From the NCBI GenBank assembly GCA_036620675.1, contig JAZHEE010000045.1: a stretch of 28,601 nucleotides of DNA; one strand, written 5' to 3'. This DNA is from Jejubacter sp036620675 (lineage in GTDB: Bacteria; Pseudomonadota; Gammaproteobacteria; Enterobacterales; Enterobacteriaceae). A model generated the notes under the pieces. The model was not told where the DNA came from and searched no databases. It saw only the letters and a list, made by a program, of their open reading frames with translations. A program made the position numbers and the translations under genes. Positions 21,900-28,601 of the stretch are shown here, in pieces; position 1 is the first letter of the stretch; every line of letters starts with the position of its first letter.

Positions 21900-21928
21900 T
21901 TGATTTTTTGCGTCTGGTCTGCTGTTAT
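21900..21928 (+). promoter_or_regulatory. Possible sigma70 promoter of mppA
   Basis: TTGATT (21900-21905) and TGTTAT (21923-21928) are 17 bp apart, each with four of six consensus bases, and lie 33 bp before the mppA ATG. An overlapping TTGACT at 21897 offers no partner -10. Confidence 0.4.
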
Positions 21929-21960
21929 CGGCAGCATCACGTTTGTCTTAAGGGCCGTTA

Positions 21961-23580
21961 ATGAAAAACGCACTTCGCTATTCCTGCTGCGCGCTGCTGC
22001 TGGCCGGCGCGTTTCCTTCCGTATATGCGGCGGATATTCCTGCCGGGGTAACGCTTGATACGCGCCAGGAGCTGGTTCGCCATCTGAAAGATGAGCCAGC
22101 TTCGCTGGATCCGGCAAAGGCCGTTGGCCTGCCGGAAATTCAGGTCATCCGCGATCTGTTCGAAGGGCTGGTCAATCAGGATGAGCGGGGGCGTCCGGTA
22201 CCGGGCGTTGCCCGTAAATGGCAGAGCAACGACAATCGGGTCTGGACTTTTACGCTGCGTAATGACGCCCGCTGGTCTGATGGCACTCCGGTGACGGCCG
22301 AGGATTTTGTGTACAGCTGGCGCCGGCTGGTGAACCCGCAAACCACATCGCCCTTCGCCTGGTTCGCTGGCCTGGCGGGGATTCTGAACGCCCGCGATAT
22401 CGCCGATGGCAAGGCGACGCCCGATAAACTGGGCGTTACAGCGGTGAACGCCCATACGCTGCGGGTGCAGCTCGACCGCCCGGTGCCGTATTTCCCTTCG
22501 CTTGCCGCCAGTTTTGCGCTATATCCGGTCAAACAGGCCAACCTTGAACGTTTTGGCAAAGCCTGGACCCAGCCGGGCAATATGGTCAGCAATGGCGCTT
22601 TTGTGCTGCGTAAGCGAGTGGTAAATGAAAAACTGGAGCTGGGGCGCAATCGCCAGTACTGGGATAACGCAAAAACGGCGCTCAATAAGGTCACCTTTCT
22701 GCCCATCAACCAGGAGTCCGCTGTCACCAAGCGTTACCTGGCGGGGGATATCGATATCACTGAATCCTTTCCCAAACAGCTCTACCATAAGCTGATGAAG
22801 GAGATCCCTGGACAGGTTTATACGCCGCCGCAGCTCGGCACTTACTATTATGCCTTTAATACCGAGAAGGGGCCCACGGCGGATGCCCGGGTACGCCAGG
22901 CGCTCAGTATGACTATCGATCGGCGAATCATCGCTGAGAAAGTGCTGGGTACTGGCGAAAAGCCAGCGTGGCGCTTTACGCCGGACGTGACGGCGGGCTT
23001 TACGCCGGAGCCGTCGCCGCTGCAAGAGGCCAGCCAGCCGGAACTCAACGCCCAGGCTAAAACCCTGCTGCAGGCGGCAGGTTATGGCCCCGGACGACCG
23101 CTTAATCTGACACTGCTGTATAACACCTCGGAAAACCACCAGAAGATCGCCATTGCGGTGGCGTCAATGTGGAAGAAGAACCTTGGGGTGCAGGTAAAAC
23201 TGCAAAACCAGGAGTGGAAAACCTATATCGACAGCCGCAACAGCGGTAATTTCGACGTGGTGCGCGCTTCCTGGGTGGGGGACTATAACGAGCCTTCCAG
23301 TTTTCTGACGCTGCTGACTTCCGGCCACAGCGGCAATATCGCCCGTTTCCATAATCCCGGTTATGACAAGGTGCTGAACCAGGCAAGCCTGGAAGTGGAT
23401 GCCGCGCAGCGCAACCAGGACTACAATGCGGCAGAGAAGATCCTGCAGGCTCAGGCGCCCATTGCGCCGATTTATCAGTACACTAACGGGCGGCTGATTA
23501 AACCATGGGTGAAGGGCTATCCGATTAATAATCCGGAAGATGTCGCCTACAGCCGCACCATCTACATTGAAAAACATTAA
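21961..23580 (+). CDS. mppA: Periplasmic murein tripeptide-binding protein MppA
   Basis: MppA is a periplasmic binding protein of the OppA family (SBP_bac_5). It delivers L-Ala-D-Glu-mDap to the oligopeptide permease OppBCDF. The 539-aa precursor (E. coli 537) has a signal peptide with cleavage probably after VYA, at about residue 22. The mature part shows the OppA-type motifs EPASLDPAK, RDLFEGLVNQDERG, SDGTPVTAEDFVYSW and RVRQALSMTIDR. AAGGG precedes the ATG. It is divergent from mpaA, the enzyme that degrades the imported tripeptide. The frame shows no lesion, unlike its two pathway partners. Confidence 0.93.
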   Translation: MKNALRYSCCALLLAGAFPSVYAADIPAGVTLDTRQELVRHLKDEPASLDPAKAVGLPEIQVIRDLFEGLVNQDERGRPVPGVARKWQSNDNRVWTFTLRNDARWSDGTPVTAEDFVYSWRRLVNPQTTSPFAWFAGLAGILNARDIADGKATPDKLGVTAVNAHTLRVQLDRPVPYFPSLAASFALYPVKQANLERFGKAWTQPGNMVSNGAFVLRKRVVNEKLELGRNRQYWDNAKTALNKVTFLPINQESAVTKRYLAGDIDITESFPKQLYHKLMKEIPGQVYTPPQLGTYYYAFNTEKGPTADARVRQALSMTIDRRIIAEKVLGTGEKPAWRFTPDVTAGFTPEPSPLQEASQPELNAQAKTLLQAAGYGPGRPLNLTLLYNTSENHQKIAIAVASMWKKNLGVQVKLQNQEWKTYIDSRNSGNFDVVRASWVGDYNEPSSFLTLLTSGHSGNIARFHNPGYDKVLNQASLEVDAAQRNQDYNAAEKILQAQAPIAPIYQYTNGRLIKPWVKGYPINNPEDVAYSRTIYIEKH

Positions 23581-23584
23581 CGCC

Positions 23585-24640
23585 TTAATGCGATGACCTC
23601 TTACTGCTGGCGCGGATTTGCAGGACTGATGGCAGCTCAATAAGCTGCTGCGATTTATTGCCCGCCAGCTGTTCCAGTAGCGTTTTTCCGGCCAGCGTTC
23701 CGGCTTCATCCCACGGAAATTCCACGGAGGTTAGCGCCGGAGAGCAAACGGCGGCGAGCGTGCCGCCGCTGAGGCTCGCCAGCGCCAGGCCGTCGGGTAC
23801 CTTCAGGCCGGCATTATGGCAGGCCATAATGCAACCGCAGGCAATTTCGTCCGAAGTGCAAATCAGAGCGTCCAGTTCCGGCCAGGTAATACGAATATCC
23901 CCCAGCGGGTTAAAACCGGTCGAGATTGCGGAAGGAAGGTGAGGCGTAACCACCCGGTGCGGCGAGTGGCTTATCGACAGCATCGCGCTGTTCCAGCCCC
24001 CCAGGATCTGGCGGAACATGACGTTATTCGACGCGGTGCAGAGCAGCCCCAGGTTTTTATATCCTTCCTGCGCCAGCGCGGTGACCAGCTTTTTGATGGC
24101 GGCGGCGTAATCGACGCCGATACTGACACCGGCCGCTTCACGATTAATAGCGCCAATCTCGACGACCGGAATACCTGAGTTGGTCAGCATTTGCGAACAG
24201 CTATCAATGCTGTCGATATTAAACTGAACGATGGCGGCGGGGTTATAGGCCAGCATCTGCTGAAAGGCCTTTTCTTCGCTTTGCCCACCCTGGCCGGATT
24301 CAATAAACATCATGGTATAGCCGTGGCGCGACAGTACGTTTTGCAGGGTTTCAGAGACGGCGATAAACCCCGGTTGCGAAAAAGAGGGCACCACGCCCAT
24401 GATGAGGCTGGAGTCGGCGGAAGCCAGGCCGCGTGCCTGCAGGTTCGGAACATAGCCCAGCTCATTCACTGCCGCTTCAATGCGTGTGCGCAGTTCCGGG
24501 TTCACTTTCTCGGGCATTCGTAACGCACGGGATACGGTCATCGTACTGACGCCGACCAGTCTGGCGACTTCCGCCAGCGTGATTTTGCCAGTGTTCTTTC
24601 TGCGTTTTTCTTTTCCGTCGTCCGTCGGTAACGTCTGCAC
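23585..24640 (-). CDS. GntR/LacI-family transcriptional repressor
   Basis: This is a 351-aa repressor with an N-terminal LacI-type helix-turn-helix (ITLAEVARLVGVSTMTVSRA, residues 20-39) and hinge. A periplasmic-binding-protein-like sugar-sensing domain follows, ending in the LacI-type SVEFPWDEAG segment. It is closest in style to the gluconate repressor GntR subgroup. It starts at a GTG (24638-24640) with an excellent SD (AGGAGG, 6-nt spacer). It is divergent from the PTS operon, with two matching palindromes in the 223-bp gap, so it very probably controls that operon and perhaps itself. The inducer is likely the PTS sugar or its phosphate. Its 3' end lies 4 bp from the mppA stop. Confidence 0.88.
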   Translation of the reverse strand: MQTLPTDDGKEKRRKNTGKITLAEVARLVGVSTMTVSRALRMPEKVNPELRTRIEAAVNELGYVPNLQARGLASADSSLIMGVVPSFSQPGFIAVSETLQNVLSRHGYTMMFIESGQGGQSEEKAFQQMLAYNPAAIVQFNIDSIDSCSQMLTNSGIPVVEIGAINREAAGVSIGVDYAAAIKKLVTALAQEGYKNLGLLCTASNNVMFRQILGGWNSAMLSISHSPHRVVTPHLPSAISTGFNPLGDIRITWPELDALICTSDEIACGCIMACHNAGLKVPDGLALASLSGGTLAAVCSPALTSVEFPWDEAGTLAGKTLLEQLAGNKSQQLIELPSVLQIRASSKRSSH

Positions 24641-24741
24641 GGAGCCCCTCCTGTTAGTTATTTCGGGGATCTATTGTAAATGATGTTCACTCTTTTGAGC
24701 ATGGTAAAACCGCAACTCGCTGAACATTCATCGTTAGCAAT

Positions 24742-24753
24742 GTTAGCGATAAC
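24742..24753. promoter_or_regulatory. Operator 1 for the LacI-type repressor
   Basis: GTTAGCGATAAC is a near-perfect palindrome (one mismatch pair) closely matching operator 2. The centre lies 34 bp from that of operator 2. A half site GTTAGC occurs just upstream at 24733-24738. LacI/GntR-family proteins bind such palindromes with a central CG. Confidence 0.75.
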
Positions 24754-24775
24754 AAAGTTTTTAACATTTTATAAT

Positions 24776-24787
24776 GTTAGCGCTAAC
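24776..24787. promoter_or_regulatory. Operator 2 for the LacI-type repressor, overlapping a TATAAT
   Basis: GTTAGCGCTAAC is a perfect 12-bp palindrome. A TATAAT hexamer ends immediately before it (24770-24775), and another -10-like TATAGT lies at 24828-24833, so repressor bound here could block promoter use. The -35 assignments for the PTS operon remain unclear. Confidence 0.75.
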
Positions 24788-24863
24788 TTTGGGGTTTTGA
24801 TCACGGTAAGCGGTAAATTTATTCCTCTATAGTAGGCCCACTTAAATACGTCACGAGGCAGTT

Positions 24864-25307
24864 ATGCTTACGACCTGGTTGCCCGATGAAAATATTCAAG
24901 TCGTTGATGCGGTCAGCGACTGGAAACAGGCGATAAATTTATCCGCGGTTCCCTTAATAAAAGCAGGGGCGATAACCGAACAGTACCCACAGGCTATTTT
25001 AAAAAGCCATCAGGAATTGGGGCCTTATTATGTTCTGGCGCCCGGTCTGGCGATGCCACATGCCCGTCCAGAGCAGGGGGTGATAAAAAACGGATTGTCA
25101 CTGCTGCATATAAAAAAAGGGGGTTCCTTTGGCTCAAATGAAAATGATCCGATTTATGTGGTGATTATGCTATGTGCGCTTTCAGGTGATGAACATATAC
25201 GTATGATTAGTTCTCTGGCGGAAGTTTTCAGTGACGAAACACGCCTGGAAGATTTACTGAAGTCAAAAACAGTTAAAGAAATTCAACATGTTATGAATTG
25301 TTATTGA
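24864..25307 (+). CDS. PTS EIIA component, mannitol/fructose-ascorbate type
   Basis: This cytosolic phosphocarrier accepts phosphate from HPr and passes it to EIIB. The 147-aa product is a PTS_EIIA_2 domain with the phosphorylated His66 in LAPGLAMPHARPE, and it resembles UlaC/SgaA. It is the first gene of a four-gene set (EIIA, EIIB, EIIC, epimerase) divergent from a LacI-type repressor. The gene is visibly richer in A+T than the sap, psp and tyrR regions, hinting at acquisition. The ATG at 24864 is preceded by ACGAGG. Confidence 0.9.
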   Translation: MLTTWLPDENIQVVDAVSDWKQAINLSAVPLIKAGAITEQYPQAILKSHQELGPYYVLAPGLAMPHARPEQGVIKNGLSLLHIKKGGSFGSNENDPIYVVIMLCALSGDEHIRMISSLAEVFSDETRLEDLLKSKTVKEIQHVMNCY

Positions 25308-25315
25308 GGTGAGCA

Positions 25316-25582
25316 ATGAAAAAGATTTTGATCGTCTGCGGCAATGGCCTGGGCAGTAGCTTTATTGTAGAGATGAACGTCAAAAAAATCATCAATGAGC
25401 TTAATAAGGAAGCTGAAGTCGCTCATACCGATTTGACTTCGGCAAAAAGCGAAACTGCTGATATTATTCTTAGCGCCAAGGATATCGCTGAACAATTATC
25501 CGGTCATTCAGCCCGGGTTTTTGGTTTAAGCAATCTTTTAGATAATAACAGAATTAAAGAGATTCTTTCCGAGAATCTGTGA
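25316..25582 (+). CDS. PTS EIIB component, ascorbate (UlaB/SgaB) type
   Basis: The 88-aa phosphotransfer protein has the phosphorylated Cys8 in the family loop ILIVCGNGLGSS. It takes phosphate from EIIA and phosphorylates the sugar carried by EIIC. A GAGGTGAG segment precedes the ATG, and the gene starts 8 bp after the EIIA stop. Its composition is A+T-rich like EIIA. Confidence 0.9.
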   Translation: MKKILIVCGNGLGSSFIVEMNVKKIINELNKEAEVAHTDLTSAKSETADIILSAKDIAEQLSGHSARVFGLSNLLDNNRIKEILSENL

Positions 25583-25612
25583 TTAACATTGGTGGCCCCA
25601 CGGAGTCATTCT

Positions 25613-26875
25613 ATGCTGCAATTTATTATTCATGATGTGCTTGGCACACCAGCAATACTTGTCGGTTTATTTTCGCTAATTGGATTGCTGCTGCAGAAAA
25701 AAGCGTTTTCGGATGTGATTTCCGGCACGCTGAAAACGATTATGGGGTTTGTTATTTTAACCTCCGGCGCGGCGATTATCGCCACAACCCTGGCGACGTT
25801 CAGTCAGCTGTTTGAACACTCATTTCATATTCAGGGCGTGGTGCCGAATACGGATGCGATGGCGGCGCTGGCGCAGAAGAACTATGGCACCGCCACGGCG
25901 ATGATTATGGTGCTTGGGATGCTGTTTAATATCGTACTGGCCCGTATTACGCCGTTGAAATACATCTTCCTTACCGGTCATCACACGCTGTATATGGCGG
26001 CAATGCTGGCGGTTATTCTTTCCGTCGGCGGCTTGTCGCTGCCGTGGGTGGTAACGATTGGGGCTGTTATTCTCGGCGTGATGATGGTGGTTTCTCCGGC
26101 CATTCTGCAACCCTTTACCCGCAAAATTACCGGAACTGACGATCTGGCGCTTGGACACTTTGGCTCAACCGGTTATCTGCTGTCAGCGCTGGTGGGGAAA
26201 GCGACAGGTAAGGGGAGTCCATCGATTGAAGAGCTAAAAGTGCCTAAGTCGCTGAACTTCCTGCGTGACTCGTCGGTGGCCATTTCGTTGACGATGATGA
26301 TTCTGTTTCTGGTTCTGGTGGTCGTGGCGGGCAAGGAATTTGTGGAAAGTCACGTCAGCGAAGGTCAGAACTTTATCGTGTTCGCCGTTATCCAGTCGCT
26401 GACCTTTGCCGCCGGGGTGTGGATCATTCTGGCCGGGGTGCGAATGGTTATCGCCGAAATCGTCCCTGCCTTCAAGGGGATAGCCGATAAGCTGGTCAAA
26501 GACGCTAAACCGGCGCTGGACTGCCCGACGGTATTCCCCTTCGCGCCGAATGCGGTCATCGTCGGCTTCCTGGCGAGTTTCGCCGCCGGGCTGGTCAGTA
26601 TGTTCCTGTGTCCGCTGTTTGGGCTGAGCGTTATTGTTCCAGGCCTGGTGCCACACTTTTTTTGCGGTGCCACGGCGGGGGTCTACGGCAATATTTGCGG
26701 CGGGCGGCGCGGCGCGGTGATCGGCGCCTTCGCCCAGGGATTACTGATTTCTTTCCTGCCCGCCATTCTGCTGCCGCTGATGGGGGATCTGGGATTTGCG
26801 TCCACCACTTTTGGCGATGCCGACTTCGGCGTGGCAGGCATCATCCTTGGACATATTGTGGCCTGGTTTAATTAA
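25613..26875 (+). CDS. PTS EIIC permease, ascorbate (UlaA/SgaT) family
   Basis: This is the inner-membrane sugar channel of the PTS. The 420-aa protein is hydrophobic throughout, with about 10-11 membrane segments. It belongs to the UlaA/SgaT family, showing LTGHHTLYMAAMLAV near the middle and the late GATAGVYGNICGGRRGA motif. The ATG at 25613 is preferred because CGGAG lies 7 nt upstream; the frame is open to a TTG at 25589 but without an SD. Despite the family name, no ascorbate catabolic genes (ulaD, E, F, G types) are present, so the substrate may differ. Confidence 0.9.
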   Translation: MLQFIIHDVLGTPAILVGLFSLIGLLLQKKAFSDVISGTLKTIMGFVILTSGAAIIATTLATFSQLFEHSFHIQGVVPNTDAMAALAQKNYGTATAMIMVLGMLFNIVLARITPLKYIFLTGHHTLYMAAMLAVILSVGGLSLPWVVTIGAVILGVMMVVSPAILQPFTRKITGTDDLALGHFGSTGYLLSALVGKATGKGSPSIEELKVPKSLNFLRDSSVAISLTMMILFLVLVVVAGKEFVESHVSEGQNFIVFAVIQSLTFAAGVWIILAGVRMVIAEIVPAFKGIADKLVKDAKPALDCPTVFPFAPNAVIVGFLASFAAGLVSMFLCPLFGLSVIVPGLVPHFFCGATAGVYGNICGGRRGAVIGAFAQGLLISFLPAILLPLMGDLGFASTTFGDADFGVAGIILGHIVAWFN

Positions 26876-26895
26876 TCGCTTTACCGGAGGTAGCT

Positions 26896-27573
26896 ATGGT
26901 GGCTAAATTTTCGCCTTCATTAATGTGTATGGACTTAACACAGTTCAGGGAACAAATTACGGCAATGAACCGCCGGGCGGATTTTTATCATGTTGACATT
27001 ATGGACGGCAATTACGTCAGAAACATTACGCTGTCGCCATTCTTTATTGAGAATCTGAAGAAAATAACCGACGTGCCGATTGATGTACATCTGATGGTCA
27101 ATCATCCTGAGGACATTATTCCCCTGTGTCTTGAAGCGGGAGCAGATATTATCAGCTTTCATCCTGAAACAGCGAATAACAAAATCTTCAGGCTGCTCAA
27201 TCAGATTAAAGACGCAGGGCGCCGTTGCGGCGTGGTGCTGAATCCGGCCACGCCTGCGCAGGCCATTTGCGAGTATGCCCATCTGCTGGATAAAGTGACG
27301 GTAATGTCGGTTGACCCGGGCTATGTTGGTCAGAAGTTTATACCTGAATCACTTAATAAAATCAGGACGTTGATCGACATGCGCGAAAAGCATGGCTGGC
27401 ATTATCTGACGGAGATCGATGGCTCATGCAACGAAAAAACCTTCAACATCATTGCGCAGTCCGGGGTTGATGTCTTTATCGTTGGTACTTCCGGGTTGTT
27501 CTCGCTGGCAGAGAATGTCAATGACGCCTGGGATAAAATGATCGCCAACTACCAGCGTGAGACAGCGGCATAA
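26896..27573 (+). CDS. D-allulose-6-phosphate / ribulose-phosphate 3-epimerase-like protein
   Basis: This is a 225-aa TIM-barrel epimerase of the Rpe family that moves the C3 hydroxyl of a ketose phosphate using a metal ion and two aspartates. Visible motifs: SPSLMCMDL (6-14), HVDIMDGNYV (33-42) with the first catalytic Asp, DVHLMV (64-69), VDPGYVGQKF and EIDGSCNEKT with the second Asp, and VGTSGLF. The string SPSLMCMDL and the DGSCN and VGTSGLF motifs match AlsE (allulose-6-phosphate epimerase) better than housekeeping Rpe. CCGGAGG precedes the ATG. As the last gene of the PTS operon it probably processes the incoming sugar phosphate. Confidence 0.85.
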   Translation: MVAKFSPSLMCMDLTQFREQITAMNRRADFYHVDIMDGNYVRNITLSPFFIENLKKITDVPIDVHLMVNHPEDIIPLCLEAGADIISFHPETANNKIFRLLNQIKDAGRRCGVVLNPATPAQAICEYAHLLDKVTVMSVDPGYVGQKFIPESLNKIRTLIDMREKHGWHYLTEIDGSCNEKTFNIIAQSGVDVFIVGTSGLFSLAENVNDAWDKMIANYQRETAA

Positions 27574-27853
27574 AATTAATGTGCCGTCCGTTAATTAAGA
27601 TATTTCCCGGCATTCTGACAATTATTCATTGTTTTCTGGGCCGAGGTGGCCCCGGGAGACTTCTCCTTTGTTATCCGGGGACACAATAGTGCATGTTTAC
27701 TGTGCAATTGGTGCAATAAGACGACGCCGGAATCAGTATGTATCTATATTGTCGATTGGCGATATCCTGTACTTGTGCTAACTTTCTATCTGCGGGGCTT
27801 TAAATGTTAACGCTCCGCCAGAATGTAAATATGAAACGATAAGTGAGGAAACA
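27574..27853. other. Intergenic region after the epimerase gene
   Basis: This 280-bp gap has no gene. It contains a GGGCC/GGCCC hairpin (27638-27652). A second weak GGAG/CTCC stem (27655-27666) is followed by TTTGTTAT and could be a poor terminator of the PTS operon. CCCCGG at 27650-27655 and CCGGGG at about 27675-27680 can also pair, giving a larger alternative fold. A short direct repeat GTGCAAT occurs twice two bases apart around 27702-27717. The promoter of the next gene lies at 27756-27784. Confidence 0.35.
27756..27784 (+). promoter_or_regulatory. Probable promoter of the YeaQ-like gene, sigmaS-like -10
   Basis: TTGGCG (27756-27761) and TAACTT (27779-27784) are 17 bp apart. The -10 context tgctaacttt resembles the extended sigmaS element (GCTAnnCTT). 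Members of this small-protein family are stationary-phase genes in E. coli, which fits. Confidence 0.45.
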
Positions 27854-28102
27854 GTGGGTATTCTTTCCTGGATTATTTTCGGTTTGATCGCAGGTATTCT
27901 GGCCAAGTGGATTATGCCAGGCAAGGACGGCGGTGGTTTCATCATGACCGTTGTGCTTGGTGTTATCGGTGCCGTTGTAGGCGGTTGGATCAGCACTCTG
28001 TTCGGCTTCGGCAAGGTTGATGGCTTCAATATCGGCAGCTTTGTGGTGGCGGTAATCGGCGCACTGGTCGTGCTGTTTATCTACCGTAAAGTACGCAGCT
28101 AA
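27854..28102 (+). CDS. yeaQ: Small membrane protein, GlsB/YeaQ/YmgE family
   Basis: This is an 82-aa hydrophobic inner-membrane protein with three predicted helices and the conserved turn IMPGKDGGGF. The core GAVVGGWISTLFGFG and the C-terminal VAVIGALVVLFIYRK are nearly as in E. coli YeaQ, more so than YmgE. The function is unknown; the family is linked to stress and stationary phase. It starts with GTG behind GAGG, five bases upstream. It is followed by a strong terminator, so it is a single-gene unit. Confidence 0.85.
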   Translation: MGILSWIIFGLIAGILAKWIMPGKDGGGFIMTVVLGVIGAVVGGWISTLFGFGKVDGFNIGSFVVAVIGALVVLFIYRKVRS

Positions 28103-28120
28103 GTCAATTTAGCTGTCAGG

Positions 28121-28144
28121 AAAAACCCGCTGCGGCGGGTTTTT
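28121..28144 (+). terminator. Rho-independent terminator of the YeaQ-like gene
   Basis: AAAAACCCGC (28121-28130) pairs perfectly with GCGGGTTTTT (28135-28144) around a 4-nt loop. It lies 18 nt after the stop codon and continues into further T residues. The A and T flanks let it act in both directions. Confidence 0.92.
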
Positions 28145-28180
28145 CTTTGCCTGAGCTCTGGCTAAAAAACGTACTTGCTG

Positions 28181-28189
28181 TGATATAAT
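28181..28189 (+). promoter_or_regulatory. Extended -10 promoter of ybiI
   Basis: TGATATAAT is a perfect extended -10 (TGn plus TATAAT) located 31 bp before the ybiI ATG. The -35 region is poor, as is common for extended -10 promoters. Confidence 0.6.
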
Positions 28190-28220
28190 AGACTGGTGAT
28201 TCCCGAGTGTGGAGGATATT

Positions 28221-28487
28221 ATGGCTTCAGGCTGGGCCGCCGACGGTGCGGTACAGGATCAAATCGACAGCACGGTACAGGATGCGGTCGCCCGGGCGCG
28301 TAGCGAACTTCCGGCAGGGGAAAGCCTGCGCCTTTGCGAAGAGTGCGATGAACCCATTCCCGAGGCGCGGCGCCAGGCGATACCCGGCGTGCGGCTGTGC
28401 GTGAGCTGCCAACAGAAGGCGGATAAGCAACGCGCCGCCTGGTCGGGATACAACCGGCGAGGCTCTAAGGATAGCCAGTTGCGCTAG
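28221..28487 (+). CDS. ybiI: DksA/TraR-family zinc-finger protein YbiI
   Basis: This small cytosolic protein has a four-cysteine zinc finger of the DksA/TraR type (CEEC at about residues 39-42 and CVSC at about 60-63). The family binds in the RNA polymerase secondary channel, but YbiI itself has no established role. Starting at the ATG at 28221 (GGAGG, 5-nt spacer) the protein is 88 aa, exactly E. coli YbiI, which it closely resembles (MASGWA start, IPGVRLC, GYNRRGSKDSQLR end). A GTG 12 bp upstream is less likely. In E. coli ybiI is located elsewhere on the chromosome. Confidence 0.9.
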   Translation: MASGWAADGAVQDQIDSTVQDAVARARSELPAGESLRLCEECDEPIPEARRQAIPGVRLCVSCQQKADKQRAAWSGYNRRGSKDSQLR

Positions 28488-28528
28488 CGGCTGTCAGGCA
28501 TGAAAAATCGTCCGTGGTTACGGGTAAT

Positions 28529-28561
28529 GCCAGTCAGTTAAGCAACTGACTGGCTGTTTTT
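28529..28561 (+). terminator. Rho-independent terminator of ybiI
   Basis: GCCAGTCAGTT (28529-28539) pairs perfectly over 11 bp with AACTGACTGGC (28544-28554) around the loop AAGC. It is followed by TGTTTTT, 41 nt after the ybiI stop codon. Confidence 0.92.
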
Positions 28562-28601
28562 CTCCGGGCCCTGCTGTATTTCTGGGGCCTCTCTTTTACC
28601 A

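Noticed and set aside
1..28601. CRISPR arrays, tRNA or rRNA genes, insertion sequences, prophage genes
   Set aside because: No regular spaced repeats, cloverleaf-like segments, transposase or integrase genes were recognised in the window.

Overview
The window is a chromosomal segment from a member of the Enterobacterales, close to the Enterobacteriaceae. Gene order and protein lengths follow the Escherichia coli fabI-sap / psp-ycjX-ycjF-tyrR-tpx-ycjG-mpaA-mppA backbone, and most products are recognisable orthologs (FabI 262 aa, SapF 268, SapD 330, SapC 296, SapB 321, PspA 222, YcjX 465, TyrR 513). The genus cannot be fixed from the sequence alone. The backbone looks GC-rich, with visibly AT-richer insertions.

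Layout. (1) 1-9162 is mainly minus strand: fabI with its terminator and promoter, then the tightly coupled sapABCDF peptide/polyamine ABC transporter operon, then a large AraC-type regulator with a C-terminal domain resembling glycoside hydrolase family 39. (2) 9334-11959, plus strand: an M20-family amidohydrolase and a DHA2-type MFS transporter, divergent from the regulator. These three genes lie where E. coli carries other genes (the puu region) between sapA and pspF. (3) 11947-14659: the phage-shock locus, with pspF divergent from pspABCD, a clear sigma54 promoter and a candidate activator site; no pspE follows pspD. (4) 14814-18947: ycjX-ycjF-tyrR, with a perfect inverted-repeat TyrR box in front of tyrR. 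(5) 19003-23580: tpx, then the murein-peptide recycling genes ycjG, mpaA and mppA. (6) 23585-27573: a GntR/LacI-type repressor divergent from a three-gene ascorbate-type PTS (EIIA, EIIB, EIIC) plus an AlsE/Rpe-like sugar-phosphate 3-epimerase, with two near-identical operators between them. (7) 27854-28487: two small genes of the YeaQ/YmgE and YbiI families.

Most notable content. A complete hok/sok-type type I toxin-antitoxin locus sits between ycjG and mpaA (about 20658-21059). It has a 51-codon Hok-like toxin, an overlapping mok frame, an antisense Sok RNA with its own promoter and terminator, a 5' metastable hairpin and a 13-base perfect 5'-3' fold-back pairing. Both enzymes flanking it carry substitutions at catalytic positions: YcjG has RxR instead of the KxK catalytic lysine motif, and MpaA has HGDG instead of the HxxE zinc motif. 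The binding protein MppA is full length. This suggests erosion or repurposing of murein tripeptide salvage here. The PTS-epimerase cluster is a plausible sugar-uptake system of undefined substrate; one consistent hypothesis is a C3-epimeric ketose such as allulose converted to a central-metabolism phosphate.

How the genes work together. FabI supplies fatty acids. Sap and Psp belong to envelope defence and maintenance. TyrR controls aromatic amino acid genes and probably itself. Tpx removes peroxides. mppA, mpaA and ycjG would normally take up and degrade L-Ala-D-Glu-mDap.
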